Source of the DNA: Dehalococcoidia bacterium
Lineage (GTDB): Bacteria; Chloroflexota; Dehalococcoidia; Lucifugimonadales; JAGWBF01
Assembly (NCBI GenBank): GCA_021296025.1
Contig: JAGWBF010000001.1
Location: 62,183-69,634, forward strand
Length of the DNA stretch: 7,452 nucleotides
Reading direction: 5' to 3'
Each line of letters begins with the position of its first letter. The stretch's first letter is position 1. Of this stretch, positions 1 to 5,620 are shown one piece after another. Below the pieces are notes generated by a model. The model was not told the origin of the DNA and did no database searches. It saw nothing but the letters and a program-made list of their open reading frames with translations. The position numbers were made by a program, and so were the translations under genes.

Positions 1-171
1 GAGCAAAGCCTTGCTGGGGATGCACCCCCAGTTGAGGCACACGCCTCCCAGGGCTTCCCGCTCCACGACGGCCGTCTTCATCCCCAGCTGGGCCGCCCTT
101 ATCGCGGCAACGTAGCCCCCCGGCCCGGCCCCTATCACCAGCAGATCATATTGTTCGTTGGATATAACCAT
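1..171 (-). CDS. lpdA: Dihydrolipoyl dehydrogenase (E3), N-terminal part, cut by window edge
   Basis: This is the FAD-dependent oxidoreductase that reoxidises the dihydrolipoyl group of 2-oxoacid dehydrogenase or glycine-cleavage complexes using NAD+. Reading the minus strand from the ATG at 171-169 gives 57 codons that run off the window start. Residues 11-19 hold the FAD-binding Rossmann motif (VIGAGPGGY). Residues 42-57 hold the redox-active disulfide motif GGVCLNWGCIPSKALL, with Cys45 and Cys50. The tryptophan inside the CxxxxC motif, where many family members have valine, is a known variant. An AGGAAAG ribosome binding site precedes the ATG. The gene diverges from tatA at 318. Mercuric reductase and related disulfide oxidoreductases share these motifs, but the CIPSKALL ending and the absence of an N-terminal extension favour E3. 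The C-terminal catalytic part lies outside the window. Confidence 0.93.
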   Translation of the reverse strand, partial: MVISNEQYDLLVIGAGPGGYVAAIRAAQLGMKTAVVEREALGGVCLNWGCIPSKALL

Positions 172-250
172 GCAGCTTTCCTGGACAAACCCGCAAACAG
201 GTCGAGCAATTGTGTAGTCCAGTATCGAGCCCAACCCACCTGGCCGTTCC

Positions 251-280
251 TTGTCCACATTCTGGATTGCGTGTTACCAT
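251..280 (+). promoter_or_regulatory. Weak sigma70-like promoter candidate for tatA
   Basis: TTGTCC (251-256) and TACCAT (275-280) are separated by 18 bases, and each matches the -35 or -10 consensus at four of six positions. They lie 38 bases upstream of the tatA start in the 146-base gap between the divergent lpdA and tatA genes. The match is poor and offered only because no better one is visible. Confidence 0.2.
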
Positions 281-317
281 GTTAGCCAAAGACAGGTGGG
301 GAAACAAGGAGGCAGCA

Positions 318-548
318 ATGACCCCCGTCACAATGCTCTTCAGAAGCATAGGTCCCTACGAGATCATCATCATCGTCGTCGCCCTGATGCTGATCTTCGG
401 AGCAGCCCGGCTACCAAAGATGGGAGCATCCCTGGGCCAGGGCCTGCGGGCATTCAAAGGGGCGTTGACAGGGAAGGACGACGTCGATATCTCCGACGAC
501 AAAGACGAAAAAGCTACCTCCAAGACCACCGAGAAAGAGAGCGCTTAG
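318..548 (+). CDS. tatA: Sec-independent translocase subunit TatA (stand-alone)
   Basis: This is a single-span membrane protein that forms the pore-like assembly of the twin-arginine translocase, which exports folded proteins across the cytoplasmic membrane. The start is the ATG at 318, chosen because a strong AAGGAGG lies five bases upstream (306-312). The protein has 76 residues. A short N-terminal stretch is followed by a hydrophobic helix at about residues 13-29 (PYEIIIIVVALMLIFGA). Then come the TatA hinge FG (28-29) and an amphipathic helix with the pattern RLPKMGASLGQGLRAFKGAL (31-50). The tail is charged and polar, rich in D, K, E and T. Size and motifs are typical of TatA rather than TatB. 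The gene stands alone and converges on the separate tatC operon, so this organism has a split tat locus with a second TatA-family gene at 1368-1589. Confidence 0.93.
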   Translation: MTPVTMLFRSIGPYEIIIIVVALMLIFGAARLPKMGASLGQGLRAFKGALTGKDDVDISDDKDEKATSKTTEKESA

Positions 549-573
549 GCTCTCCTCCGAGCCGGGTTAACCC
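548..573. terminator. Possible weak bidirectional hairpin between convergent tatA and tatC
   Basis: The inverted repeat GGCTC (548-552) / GAGCC (559-563) with a 6-base loop is followed at once by the perfect palindrome GGGTTAACCC (564-573). Both lie in the 70-base gap between the convergent tatA and tatC stops, where a shared terminator would be expected. There is no following T tract on either strand, so intrinsic termination is uncertain. Confidence 0.25.
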
Positions 574-618
574 TCAAGGCCCCTCTAACTTCGCCATCCT
601 AAGCCCTTGCCCAACTCC

Positions 619-1368
619 CTAGCTGGCCTCGGCTACGCTCTGCTTCCTGCTCCTGGCGGCAAACCTGGACAGCCAGATCCCCAGCTCGTACAGCACGATC
701 AGCGGGGCGGCTACCAAAGCCTGGTTAACGGGATCGAAGGTGGGGGTGATCAACGCCCCCAGGATGAATGCGACCAGGACCCAGTAGCGCCTCCACTTTG
801 CGTACGTCCTCCAGGACACCACCCCCAACTTGGCGAGCAGGAACATCACAACGGGCGTCTCGAACACCAAGCCCAGCCAGAACAGCAGGGTCACCATTAT
901 GGACACGTAGTTGCCAATGCGTATCATCGGCGTTGCCAGGTCGCTGCCCCAGCTCAGCAAGAAGTTCACCGCCGGGGGAATGAGAACGAAGTACCCGAAG
1001 GCCACCCCACCGATGAACGAGAGAACTACGCCGGGCATGAAGGCCAGCAGGAAGCGCCGTTCCCGCTTGGTTAGCCCCGGCGCAACGAACATGATGGCCT
1101 GGTAGAGCACTACCGGGAAGGCCAGGACCAGCCCACCCAGTATAGAGACCCGAACGGTCACACCTATCATCTCTGTGAGCTCGGTGTAAATGAGGCGGGC
1201 GGGACCTTCGTCGGAGGACAGCTGGTCCGCGGGGCGCAGGAGCAGCTCGATGATGTCTTCGTAGAAGACCAGGGCGGCAATGGTCCCGATCAACACTGCC
1301 GCCCCGGAGATCAGGATGCGTTTCCTCAGCTCCAGAAGGTGCTGGCTGATGGAAAGCTGGCGTTCCAT
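619..1368 (-). CDS. tatC: Sec-independent translocase subunit TatC
   Basis: TatC is the six-span membrane protein that recognises twin-arginine signal peptides and nucleates the Tat translocase. The 249-residue length is usual for the family. Visible hallmarks are the cytoplasmic N-terminal HLLELRKR (10-17), the periplasmic loop YTELTEMI (61-68), and FVAPGLTKRERR (94-105). Further on are FGYFVLIPP (124-132), GLVFETPV (166-173) with the conserved Glu170, and the final TPTFDPVNQALVAAPLIVLYE segment (208-228). Hydrophobic spans are evident near 18-38, 72-92, 107-131, 153-178, 196-210 and 215-233. The ATG overlaps the TGA stop of the upstream TatB-like gene as TGATG, which implies translational coupling. 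The gene is last in the minus-strand operon that begins with the rRNA methyltransferase-Maf fusion. Confidence 0.97.
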   Translation of the reverse strand: MERQLSISQHLLELRKRILISGAAVLIGTIAALVFYEDIIELLLRPADQLSSDEGPARLIYTELTEMIGVTVRVSILGGLVLAFPVVLYQAIMFVAPGLTKRERRFLLAFMPGVVLSFIGGVAFGYFVLIPPAVNFLLSWGSDLATPMIRIGNYVSIMVTLLFWLGLVFETPVVMFLLAKLGVVSWRTYAKWRRYWVLVAFILGALITPTFDPVNQALVAAPLIVLYELGIWLSRFAARSRKQSVAEAS

Positions 1369-1589
1369 CAGCCCCTGTCATTGGGCGGACCGTCTGCGCG
1401 GTCGCTGGGTCTGCTCTGGCGGTCCTCTTCTTCGATGGTGTTCGTCAAGTCGTTCATCGCCCGGCGCACCTCACCCATCATCTTGCCGGCGGTCTTCGCC
1501 AGGCTAATGGTCCTGCCCGGCCCTACGACCAGAAGGGCAACAACCAGAATGATGAGGATCTCCGAAAACCCGATGCCCCCGAACCCCAT
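1368..1589 (-). CDS. TatA/TatB-family translocase subunit, TatB-like
   Basis: This 73-residue single-span protein of the twin-arginine translocase has a hydrophobic segment at about residues 7-23 (GFSEILIILVVALLVVG). A GPGR hinge (23-26) follows, then an amphipathic helix (SLAKTAGKMMGEVRRAMNDL, 29-48) and an acidic, polar tail. The G-P hinge is closer to TatB (GPxRLP) than to the FG hinge of TatA, and the helix carries TatB-like RRAMNDL. The usual LP pair after the hinge is replaced by TI. The protein may act as the TatB partner of the adjacent TatC, or as a bifunctional TatA; sequence alone does not settle this. It is sandwiched by stop/start overlaps: TAATG with the upstream fusion gene and TGATG with tatC. 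The stand-alone tatA at 318 probably supplies the TatA role. Confidence 0.9.
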   Translation of the reverse strand: MGFGGIGFSEILIILVVALLVVGPGRTISLAKTAGKMMGEVRRAMNDLTNTIEEEDRQSRPSDRADGPPNDRG

Positions 1590-3475
1590 TAGTCATCACC
1601 ATCCGGTTTCGCTGCAACTGAACAATTCTGGCCCAGACTGCAATCGGTACAGCGCCGAGTTATCTCCAGGTCTTCGGGCATCTTCAACTCTATCCCTGCT
1701 CTAGCCAGTAGGTCACCCAGAATGCACAGGGGCAGGCCCACAACATTGGTGTAGCAGCCCACTACCCTGGATACCGGGTTGAATGGTTCGTCCTGGATGC
1801 CATAGCTGCCGGCCTTGTCCAGCGGAGCGCCGGTTGCGACGTACGCCCCGATCTCCTCATCCGAGTAGCGTCGCATGATCACATCGGTTGTGCAGCTCTC
1901 CACCCACTCGAGGCCGTGGGCCGCATCCCGGACCGCCACGCCAGTGACGACGGAATGGGTCCGGCCCCTTAATGACCTGAGCGTCTCCGCGGCTTCGTCG
2001 GGGCCGGCGGGTTTCCCAATGGGCCTCCCATCCAGCACAACCATGCTGTCGGCGCCCACCAGCACATCGCCGGGGCGGGCCCCGGACACCCTCCTGACCT
2101 TGGCCAAGGCCAGGCGTGCCACCAGGGACTCGACGGTCTCTTCCGGGTCCATAGCTTCGTCCACCAAGGGGTAAACGACCTCATGCTCAAGCCCCACCGA
2201 CGAAAGCAGCTGGGTGCGACGGGGGGATGAGGATGCCAGCACCAGATTCCGGCGAAGGGACCCTGGACCCCTACTTACACCATCGGCAGCCTCGGGGGTG
2301 AGTACAGCTATGCACTCAACGTGATGGGTCTGGGGGAACATGTCGATGGGCTGCACCTTCTCGACCCTGAATCCTCCCTCGCACAGCTGCTCCAGGTCCC
2401 GGGCCAGTGACTCCGGCTCGCACGAAACGTACAGAAGCCGGTTCGGCTTAAGCCGCACGGCGGCCTGCAGCGCCTCGGGCCGGCATCCTGCCCTGGGGGG
2501 GTCCAGGATGAGGGCTGTCGGCTGCTCTTCCATCTGCTCGAGCACCTCCTCGGTGCGTCCCTGGATGAAGGTGATGTTGTCTATGCCGGCGGCGTTTGCT
2601 TCCGCATCCCACACCGCCGAGGGCGAATCCTCGATTGCGATTACCCTGTCAACATGGGGGGCAAGCAGTATGGCGAAGGTGCCGACTCCGGCATAGGCAT
2701 CCACCAGCAGTCCATGGCCCGAGAGGCCAAGCTCTTCCCGCGCCATGGCGATCATCTGCTCTGCCTGGAGATTGTTTACCTGGAAGAAAGAGGCGGAGGC
2801 GACCCGAAAGCTCCGGCCTCCCAGGAGCTCCTCGTAGTGTTTCTGTCCGGTCTCTACAGGGATTTCCGGGCTCTTCAGGACGGGCTGCACCAGGTAGCTT
2901 CCCGTGCCGTCGCCTCCCCGGATGGATAACTGGGTGGTTTCGGCACAGCGTCCCTGAAGCTCGCCCAAGGTGCGGTTGATCAAGGGGCTCATCAGCATGC
3001 AACTATCTATGCCGACATGTCTCCTTGTCTCACGATGCACAAATCCCAGGGTGCCGTCCTTGGCAACGGTGAACCTGGCGTGGTTGCGATAGCCCAGCTG
3101 CGCCGGTGACGGAATGGTTGGTGCTACGACCACATTTCCCAGGCCGGCGACCTGGCCCAGGGCGTCGGCGACCATGTTGCGCTTCAGGTCAAGCTGATGC
3201 TGGTAGTCGATATGCTGCCACTGGCAGCCGGTGCAGCGTCCGTAGTAGGGGCACGGCGTATCAACCCTGTACGGGGAGGAGTCGAGAACCTGCACAACCT
3301 GGGCGGACACCTGGTCCCGCCTGACCCTGACCACCTCCACCTCTACCTCTTCCCCAGGTATGCCTCCGAACACCATCACCTTAGTGTCGCCTTGGTAGGC
3401 CAGAGCATCGCCCAGCTTTCCCCAGCCGACGGGGGTGAGGCGCAGGCGTTGGCCCTTGAGGAGTTCGTGTGCCAC
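1589..3475 (-). CDS. 23S rRNA (uracil-5-)-methyltransferase fused to Maf nucleotide pyrophosphatase
   Basis: One uninterrupted frame of 628 residues joins two enzymes. Numbering is from the GTG at 3475. The N-terminal part (1 to about 395) is a RlmD/RlmCD-type SAM-dependent m5U methyltransferase. It has a TRAM domain (about 4-70) and iron-sulfur cysteines in C-x5-C-x2-C order (75, 81, 84) plus Cys159. It also has FFQVN (230-234), SAM motif VDAYAGVGTF (258-267), DPPRAGC (325-331) and catalytic Cys352 in YVSCEPESLARDL. The C-terminal part (about 408-600) is a Maf/YhdE-type dTTP/UTP pyrophosphatase: LASSSPRR (413-420), GADSMV (474-479), GKP (487-489) and DKAGSYGIQ (553-561). A short tail adds Cys609, Cys612 and Cys618. 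Another in-frame start is a TTG at 3493. GTG is preferred because a promoter places transcription start there and MAHELLKGQ resembles family N-termini. The fusion, and not two genes, is clear. Confidence 0.93.
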   Translation of the reverse strand: MAHELLKGQRLRLTPVGWGKLGDALAYQGDTKVMVFGGIPGEEVEVEVVRVRRDQVSAQVVQVLDSSPYRVDTPCPYYGRCTGCQWQHIDYQHQLDLKRNMVADALGQVAGLGNVVVAPTIPSPAQLGYRNHARFTVAKDGTLGFVHRETRRHVGIDSCMLMSPLINRTLGELQGRCAETTQLSIRGGDGTGSYLVQPVLKSPEIPVETGQKHYEELLGGRSFRVASASFFQVNNLQAEQMIAMAREELGLSGHGLLVDAYAGVGTFAILLAPHVDRVIAIEDSPSAVWDAEANAAGIDNITFIQGRTEEVLEQMEEQPTALILDPPRAGCRPEALQAAVRLKPNRLLYVSCEPESLARDLEQLCEGGFRVEKVQPIDMFPQTHHVECIAVLTPEAADGVSRGPGSLRRNLVLASSSPRRTQLLSSVGLEHEVVYPLVDEAMDPEETVESLVARLALAKVRRVSGARPGDVLVGADSMVVLDGRPIGKPAGPDEAAETLRSLRGRTHSVVTGVAVRDAAHGLEWVESCTTDVIMRRYSDEEIGAYVATGAPLDKAGSYGIQDEPFNPVSRVVGCYTNVVGLPLCILGDLLARAGIELKMPEDLEITRRCTDCSLGQNCSVAAKPDGDD

Positions 3476-3481
3476 AGCACA

Positions 3482-3510
3482 ACTATAACCCAAGGTACCT
3501 GCTAATCCAA
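3482..3510 (-). promoter_or_regulatory. Promoter candidate for the methyltransferase-Maf/tat operon (leaderless)
   Basis: On the minus strand TTGGAT (3510-3505) and TATAGT (3487-3482) are separated by 17 bases. The -10 box matches the consensus at five of six positions and the -35 box at three. The expected start point, about seven bases past the -10 box, is 3475, which is the GTG codon of the fusion gene. No Shine-Dalgarno sequence precedes that codon, consistent with leaderless translation. Confidence 0.45.
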
Positions 3511-3707
3511 GAAACGGTACCGCTCGCCCTGGGTAGGCTGCGGAAGAACAAGGCTTACTCCCCCTGGAGGCCTATGGCTGGGTTGAGGCGGACAGTCGGC
3601 CCCGTCATTGCGGCGGAGACCGCAATCCAGGAAAGGCTGAGATTGGGCCAGGTCCCCCACTGAACCGAGATAGCCGGTCTGCAACCCCTCAGCGCGTTGC
3701 CCTCCGG
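3494..3707. other. Intergenic region between divergent methyltransferase-Maf and thioredoxin genes
   Basis: I see no credible gene in this stretch: the open frames here lack ribosome binding sites and recognisable protein features. It contains two GGTACC sites 22 bases apart (3494-3499 and 3516-3521) flanking the -35 box of the leftward promoter. It also holds a palindromic repeat-like element (3604-3631, listed separately). Sequence from 3708 onward holds the rightward promoter for thioredoxin. Confidence 0.6.
3604..3631. repeat. Palindromic intergenic repeat-like element
   Basis: A perfect 7-bp inverted repeat ATTGCGG (3607-3613) / CCGCAAT (3620-3626) encloses a 6-base loop. It sits in the context GTC-ATTGCGG...CCGCAAT-CCAGG. 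The flanks and design (CTGGATTG...CAATGAC on the minus strand) resemble the short palindromic elements scattered between genes in many bacteria, whose spurious translations read L-D-x-x-L-R-x-N-D. Only one copy is in the window, so its repeat status is inferred from that resemblance. Confidence 0.5.
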
Positions 3708-3736
3708 TTGACCAGCAAGCAGGCCAAAGATAAACT
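3708..3736 (+). promoter_or_regulatory. Sigma70-like promoter of the thioredoxin/tRNA-Sec unit
   Basis: TTGACC (3708-3713, five of six matches to the -35 consensus) and TAAACT (3731-3736, four of six) are separated by exactly 17 bases. Transcription would begin near 3743, giving a leader of about 75 bases before the thioredoxin ATG. As no promoter is evident in the 23 bases before the tRNA-Sec gene, this promoter may drive both. Confidence 0.5.
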
Positions 3737-3818
3737 AAGGTACGTCCGGGTAGTGTGGCACGCTCGCCTGCTATATCCAGGCCCTATTTTGTATCTGCCT
3801 CGTCTCGAAAGGAGAAGC

Positions 3819-4145
3819 ATGGCCCATCCCTTCCCCGCGTCCGATGCCGATTTCGACGAAATGGTCCTGAAGTCAGACCTGCCGGTACTGGTAGACTTCT
3901 GGGCGGACTGGTGCGGTCCCTGCAAGATGATCGCCCCCATCGTCGATGAGCTCTCCGAGGAGTACGACGGCGTCATGCAGTTCGCCAAGGTGGATGTGGA
4001 CGCCAACCCCAGCACAGCCATGGCTTACGGCGTCCGCAGCATTCCCACCCTTCTGCTCTTCAAGGGAGGCCAGCCCATCGACCAGGTGGTCGGCGCAGTG
4101 CCCAAGGGCGCCCTCAAGAAGAAGATCGACTCCGCGCTGGGCTAG
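3819..4145 (+). CDS. trxA: Thioredoxin
   Basis: Thioredoxin is the cytoplasmic dithiol-disulfide oxidoreductase that passes electrons from thioredoxin reductase to ribonucleotide reductase, peroxiredoxins and other proteins. The protein has 108 residues, the usual length. The active site is WCGPCK (31-36, Cys32 and Cys35), preceded by VDFWAD (25-30). The cis-proline is Pro76 in GVRSIPTLLLFKGG (71-84), and KVDVDANP (57-64) is the usual central strand. The start is the ATG at 3819 because AAAGGAGAAG lies just upstream; the frame is open further upstream, but there without thioredoxin homology. The gene is followed after 23 bases by the tRNA-Sec gene on the same strand, and is divergent from the methyltransferase-Maf operon. 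Nothing in the protein is abnormal. Confidence 0.97.
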   Translation: MAHPFPASDADFDEMVLKSDLPVLVDFWADWCGPCKMIAPIVDELSEEYDGVMQFAKVDVDANPSTAMAYGVRSIPTLLLFKGGQPIDQVVGAVPKGALKKKIDSALG

Positions 4146-4161
4146 GGCAAACCGCTGCCCT
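4144..4161 (+). other. Hairpin between thioredoxin stop and tRNA-Sec
   Basis: AGGGCA (4144-4149) pairs perfectly with TGCCCT (4156-4161) around a 6-base loop. It starts inside the trxA stop codon and ends seven bases before the tRNA acceptor stem. No T tract follows, so it looks less like an intrinsic terminator than an mRNA 3'-end stabiliser or processing structure that separates the message from the tRNA. Confidence 0.4.
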
Positions 4162-4168
4162 GACATAC

Positions 4169-4265
4169 GGGAGTGGATGGGGCCCGGTGGCTCTTGCGGA
4201 CTTCAAATCCGTTGTGCCTCGCTAAACACGGGGTAGGTGGGTTCGACTCCCTCCCACTCCCGCCA
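4169..4265 (+). tRNA. selC: tRNA-Sec (anticodon TCA), selenocysteine tRNA
   Basis: This is the suppressor-type tRNA that is charged with serine, converted to selenocysteinyl-tRNA by SelA, and delivered by SelB to UGA codons. An 8-bp acceptor stem GGGAGTGG (4169-4176) / CCACTCCC (4254-4261) is followed by discriminator G and an encoded CCA. The D arm has a 6-bp stem GGGGCC (4179-4184) / GGCTCT (4189-4194, with two G-T pairs) and a 4-base loop. The anticodon loop is CTTCAAA (4201-4207), with anticodon TCA at 4203-4205. A long variable arm TGCCTCG (4215-4221) / CGGGGTA (4229-4235) follows, then a T loop TTCGACT (4242-4248). The T stem has one T-T mismatch. The 8+5 acceptor/T arrangement, 6-bp D stem and long extra arm are diagnostic of bacterial tRNA-Sec and exclude an ordinary tRNA-Ser. 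Confidence 0.96.
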
Positions 4266-4354
4266 AATCTTCCGCCCAGCGTTATCCGCAGCGGGCTGGC
4301 CGTCCGCGAATAATTGCATCTCCGAAACTTAGCATCTCAGGGAAAGGTGCAGCC

Positions 4355-4834
4355 ATGATCATTGAGCAAAAGCTGGAATCCATGGGGATCGTACTTCCCG
4401 ATTTCGCCCGCGACGGCTTCTACGGGCTCGCCTACGGAAGCATGAAGTCCCATCACTTGGTCGGGAACATTCTCTTTCTGGGAGGCCACGTTCCAATAGT
4501 CGATGGCAAGCCCTTCAACACCGGTATCCTTGGCAAGGACCTTACCTTGGAGCAGGGGTACGAAGCCGCCCGGGTGACGGCGATCAACTGCCTCGCGGGC
4601 ATCAAGTACGCCATCGGCGATCTCGACAACGTTGTCTCGATCATCCGCTCATTGAACTTCGTCGTGTCCACCCCCGAGTTTCTGGAGGTGAACAAGGTTG
4701 GCAGCGGGGCAACGGACCTCTTCGCCGAGGTGTTCGGCGAGGAGAAGGGCCTCGGCGGGCGAGCAACCATCGGCGTTACCAGCCTGGCCGGCGGGGTGTG
4801 CTTCGAGAACTGGCTGACGGTAGAGGTGAAGTAG
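4355..4834 (+). CDS. RidA (YjgF/YER057c/UK114) family protein
   Basis: RidA-family proteins are small cytoplasmic trimers. The archetype hydrolyses reactive enamine/imine intermediates of amino-acid metabolism to ketoacids and ammonia, while other subgroups have unknown substrates. This one has 159 residues, longer than canonical RidA (about 128) and closer to the subgroup with an N-terminal extension that starts like IEQKLESMGIVLP (3-15). Supporting motifs are GNILFLGGHVPIVDGK (37-52), TLEQGYEAARVTAINCLAGIK (64-84), LDNVVSIIRSLNFVVSTPEF (90-109) and GGRATIGVTSL (134-144). Arg136 aligns with the carboxylate-binding arginine of RidA. AAAGGTG precedes the ATG. The stop lies six bases before the arsM start, so the two are co-transcribed. 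Whether it has deaminase activity, or acts on something linked to arsenic methylation, cannot be told. Confidence 0.92.
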   Translation: MIIEQKLESMGIVLPDFARDGFYGLAYGSMKSHHLVGNILFLGGHVPIVDGKPFNTGILGKDLTLEQGYEAARVTAINCLAGIKYAIGDLDNVVSIIRSLNFVVSTPEFLEVNKVGSGATDLFAEVFGEEKGLGGRATIGVTSLAGGVCFENWLTVEVK

Positions 4835-4840
4835 GAAGTC

Positions 4841-5554
4841 ATGACAACATCCAACGATCTGAAGACGGTCATCTCCCAGGAGTACGCAGGTAGGATAAGC
4901 GGCGCTTCCAGCTGCTGCGACACCGATGAGTCCTGCAACGCCAGCTACCCGGTGGAGGTACTGGACTCCATGCCCGAGGGAGTGGTCAGCTTCGGGTGCG
5001 GCACCCCGACGACCATAGGCTCCCTGAAGCCCGGTGAGTGGGTGCTGGACCTGGGCAGCGGCGCGGGCTTGGACTGCTTCCTGGCAGCAAGGGAAGTGGG
5101 ACCCCAGGGCCGGGTCATCGGCGTGGACTTCACGCCTGCCATGCTGGAGCGCGCCAACGAGAACAGAGAGAAGCTGGGACTGAACAACGTGGAGTTCCGG
5201 ATGGGGGACATCGAGTCCCTGCCCGTGGAGGCCAACAGCATCGACGTCATCCTCTCCAACTGCGTCATCAACCTGGCGCCCGACAAGGATGCGGTCTTTC
5301 GTGAGGCCTTTCGTGTGCTGCGCAGCGGAGGCCGCCTGATGGTGTCGGACATCGTCCTGACCCGCCCGGCCACCGGGGAGGAGATACGGGACATGGCGCT
5401 GCTAACCGGGTGCATCTCCGGCTCCCTCCCTGCCGAGGAGTACGTGGGCAAGGTGGAGAGCGCCGGCTTCGTGGACGCCCGATGGGCGGGCGACCCTCCC
5501 ACCGACGACACGCGCTTCTGGTTCAGCGCCTCCATCACCGCCACCAAGCCGTAG
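4841..5554 (+). CDS. arsM: Arsenite S-adenosylmethionine methyltransferase
   Basis: ArsM transfers methyl groups from SAM to trivalent arsenic, giving methylated and volatile arsenicals. The 237-residue protein has a cysteine-rich N-terminus (Cys25, Cys26, Cys32) and FGCGTPTTIGSLKPGE (51-66, Cys53). The SAM-binding motif is LDLGSGAGLDCF (69-80), followed by VIGVDFTPAML (92-102). Next come LSNCVINLAPDK (138-149, Cys141), GGRLMVSDIV (163-172) and GCISGSLPAEEY (190-201, Cys191). The four cysteines needed for As(III) binding and catalysis in characterised ArsM enzymes have counterparts here (the N-terminal pair, Cys53, Cys141, Cys191). The protein is shorter than many homologues and lacks the long C-terminal extension. 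AGGAAG precedes the ATG. The gene sits six bases after the RidA gene and 66 before the CinA-like gene. No arsR, arsC or arsB is in the window. Confidence 0.93.
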   Translation: MTTSNDLKTVISQEYAGRISGASSCCDTDESCNASYPVEVLDSMPEGVVSFGCGTPTTIGSLKPGEWVLDLGSGAGLDCFLAAREVGPQGRVIGVDFTPAMLERANENREKLGLNNVEFRMGDIESLPVEANSIDVILSNCVINLAPDKDAVFREAFRVLRSGGRLMVSDIVLTRPATGEEIRDMALLTGCISGSLPAEEYVGKVESAGFVDARWAGDPPTDDTRFWFSASITATKP

Positions 5555-5620
5555 GGGGAGTGCCTCAATGCAAAGGGCCAAGCACTACTGACATTCGTTA
5601 CCTCAAATGAGGAGGGCACT

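Noticed and set aside
607..1074. Long plus-strand open frame opposite tatC
   Set aside because: It is a composition-driven shadow of the well-supported tatC gene on the other strand, with no protein-family resemblance.
1368..1370. TGA at the end of the TatB-like gene as a possible selenocysteine codon, given the tRNA-Sec nearby
   Set aside because: It overlaps the tatC ATG as a normal coupling junction. Reading through gives only a short unrelated peptide before another stop, with no selenoprotein motif.
3502..3684. Open minus-strand frame of 60 codons in the trxA/methyltransferase gap
   Set aside because: It has no ribosome binding site, has low-complexity proline/arginine-rich content, and its middle is the translation of the palindromic repeat-like element.
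4276..4299. Inverted repeat CCAGC/GCTGG after tRNA-Sec as a terminator
   Set aside because: The stem is only 5 bp around a 14-base loop and no T tract follows. It is too weak to call.
5584..5612. Inverted repeat CCTCA/TGAGG before the CinA-like start as an RBS-hiding hairpin or riboswitch
   Set aside because: The loop would be two bases, so only a 4-bp stem can form. There is no room for a riboswitch fold.
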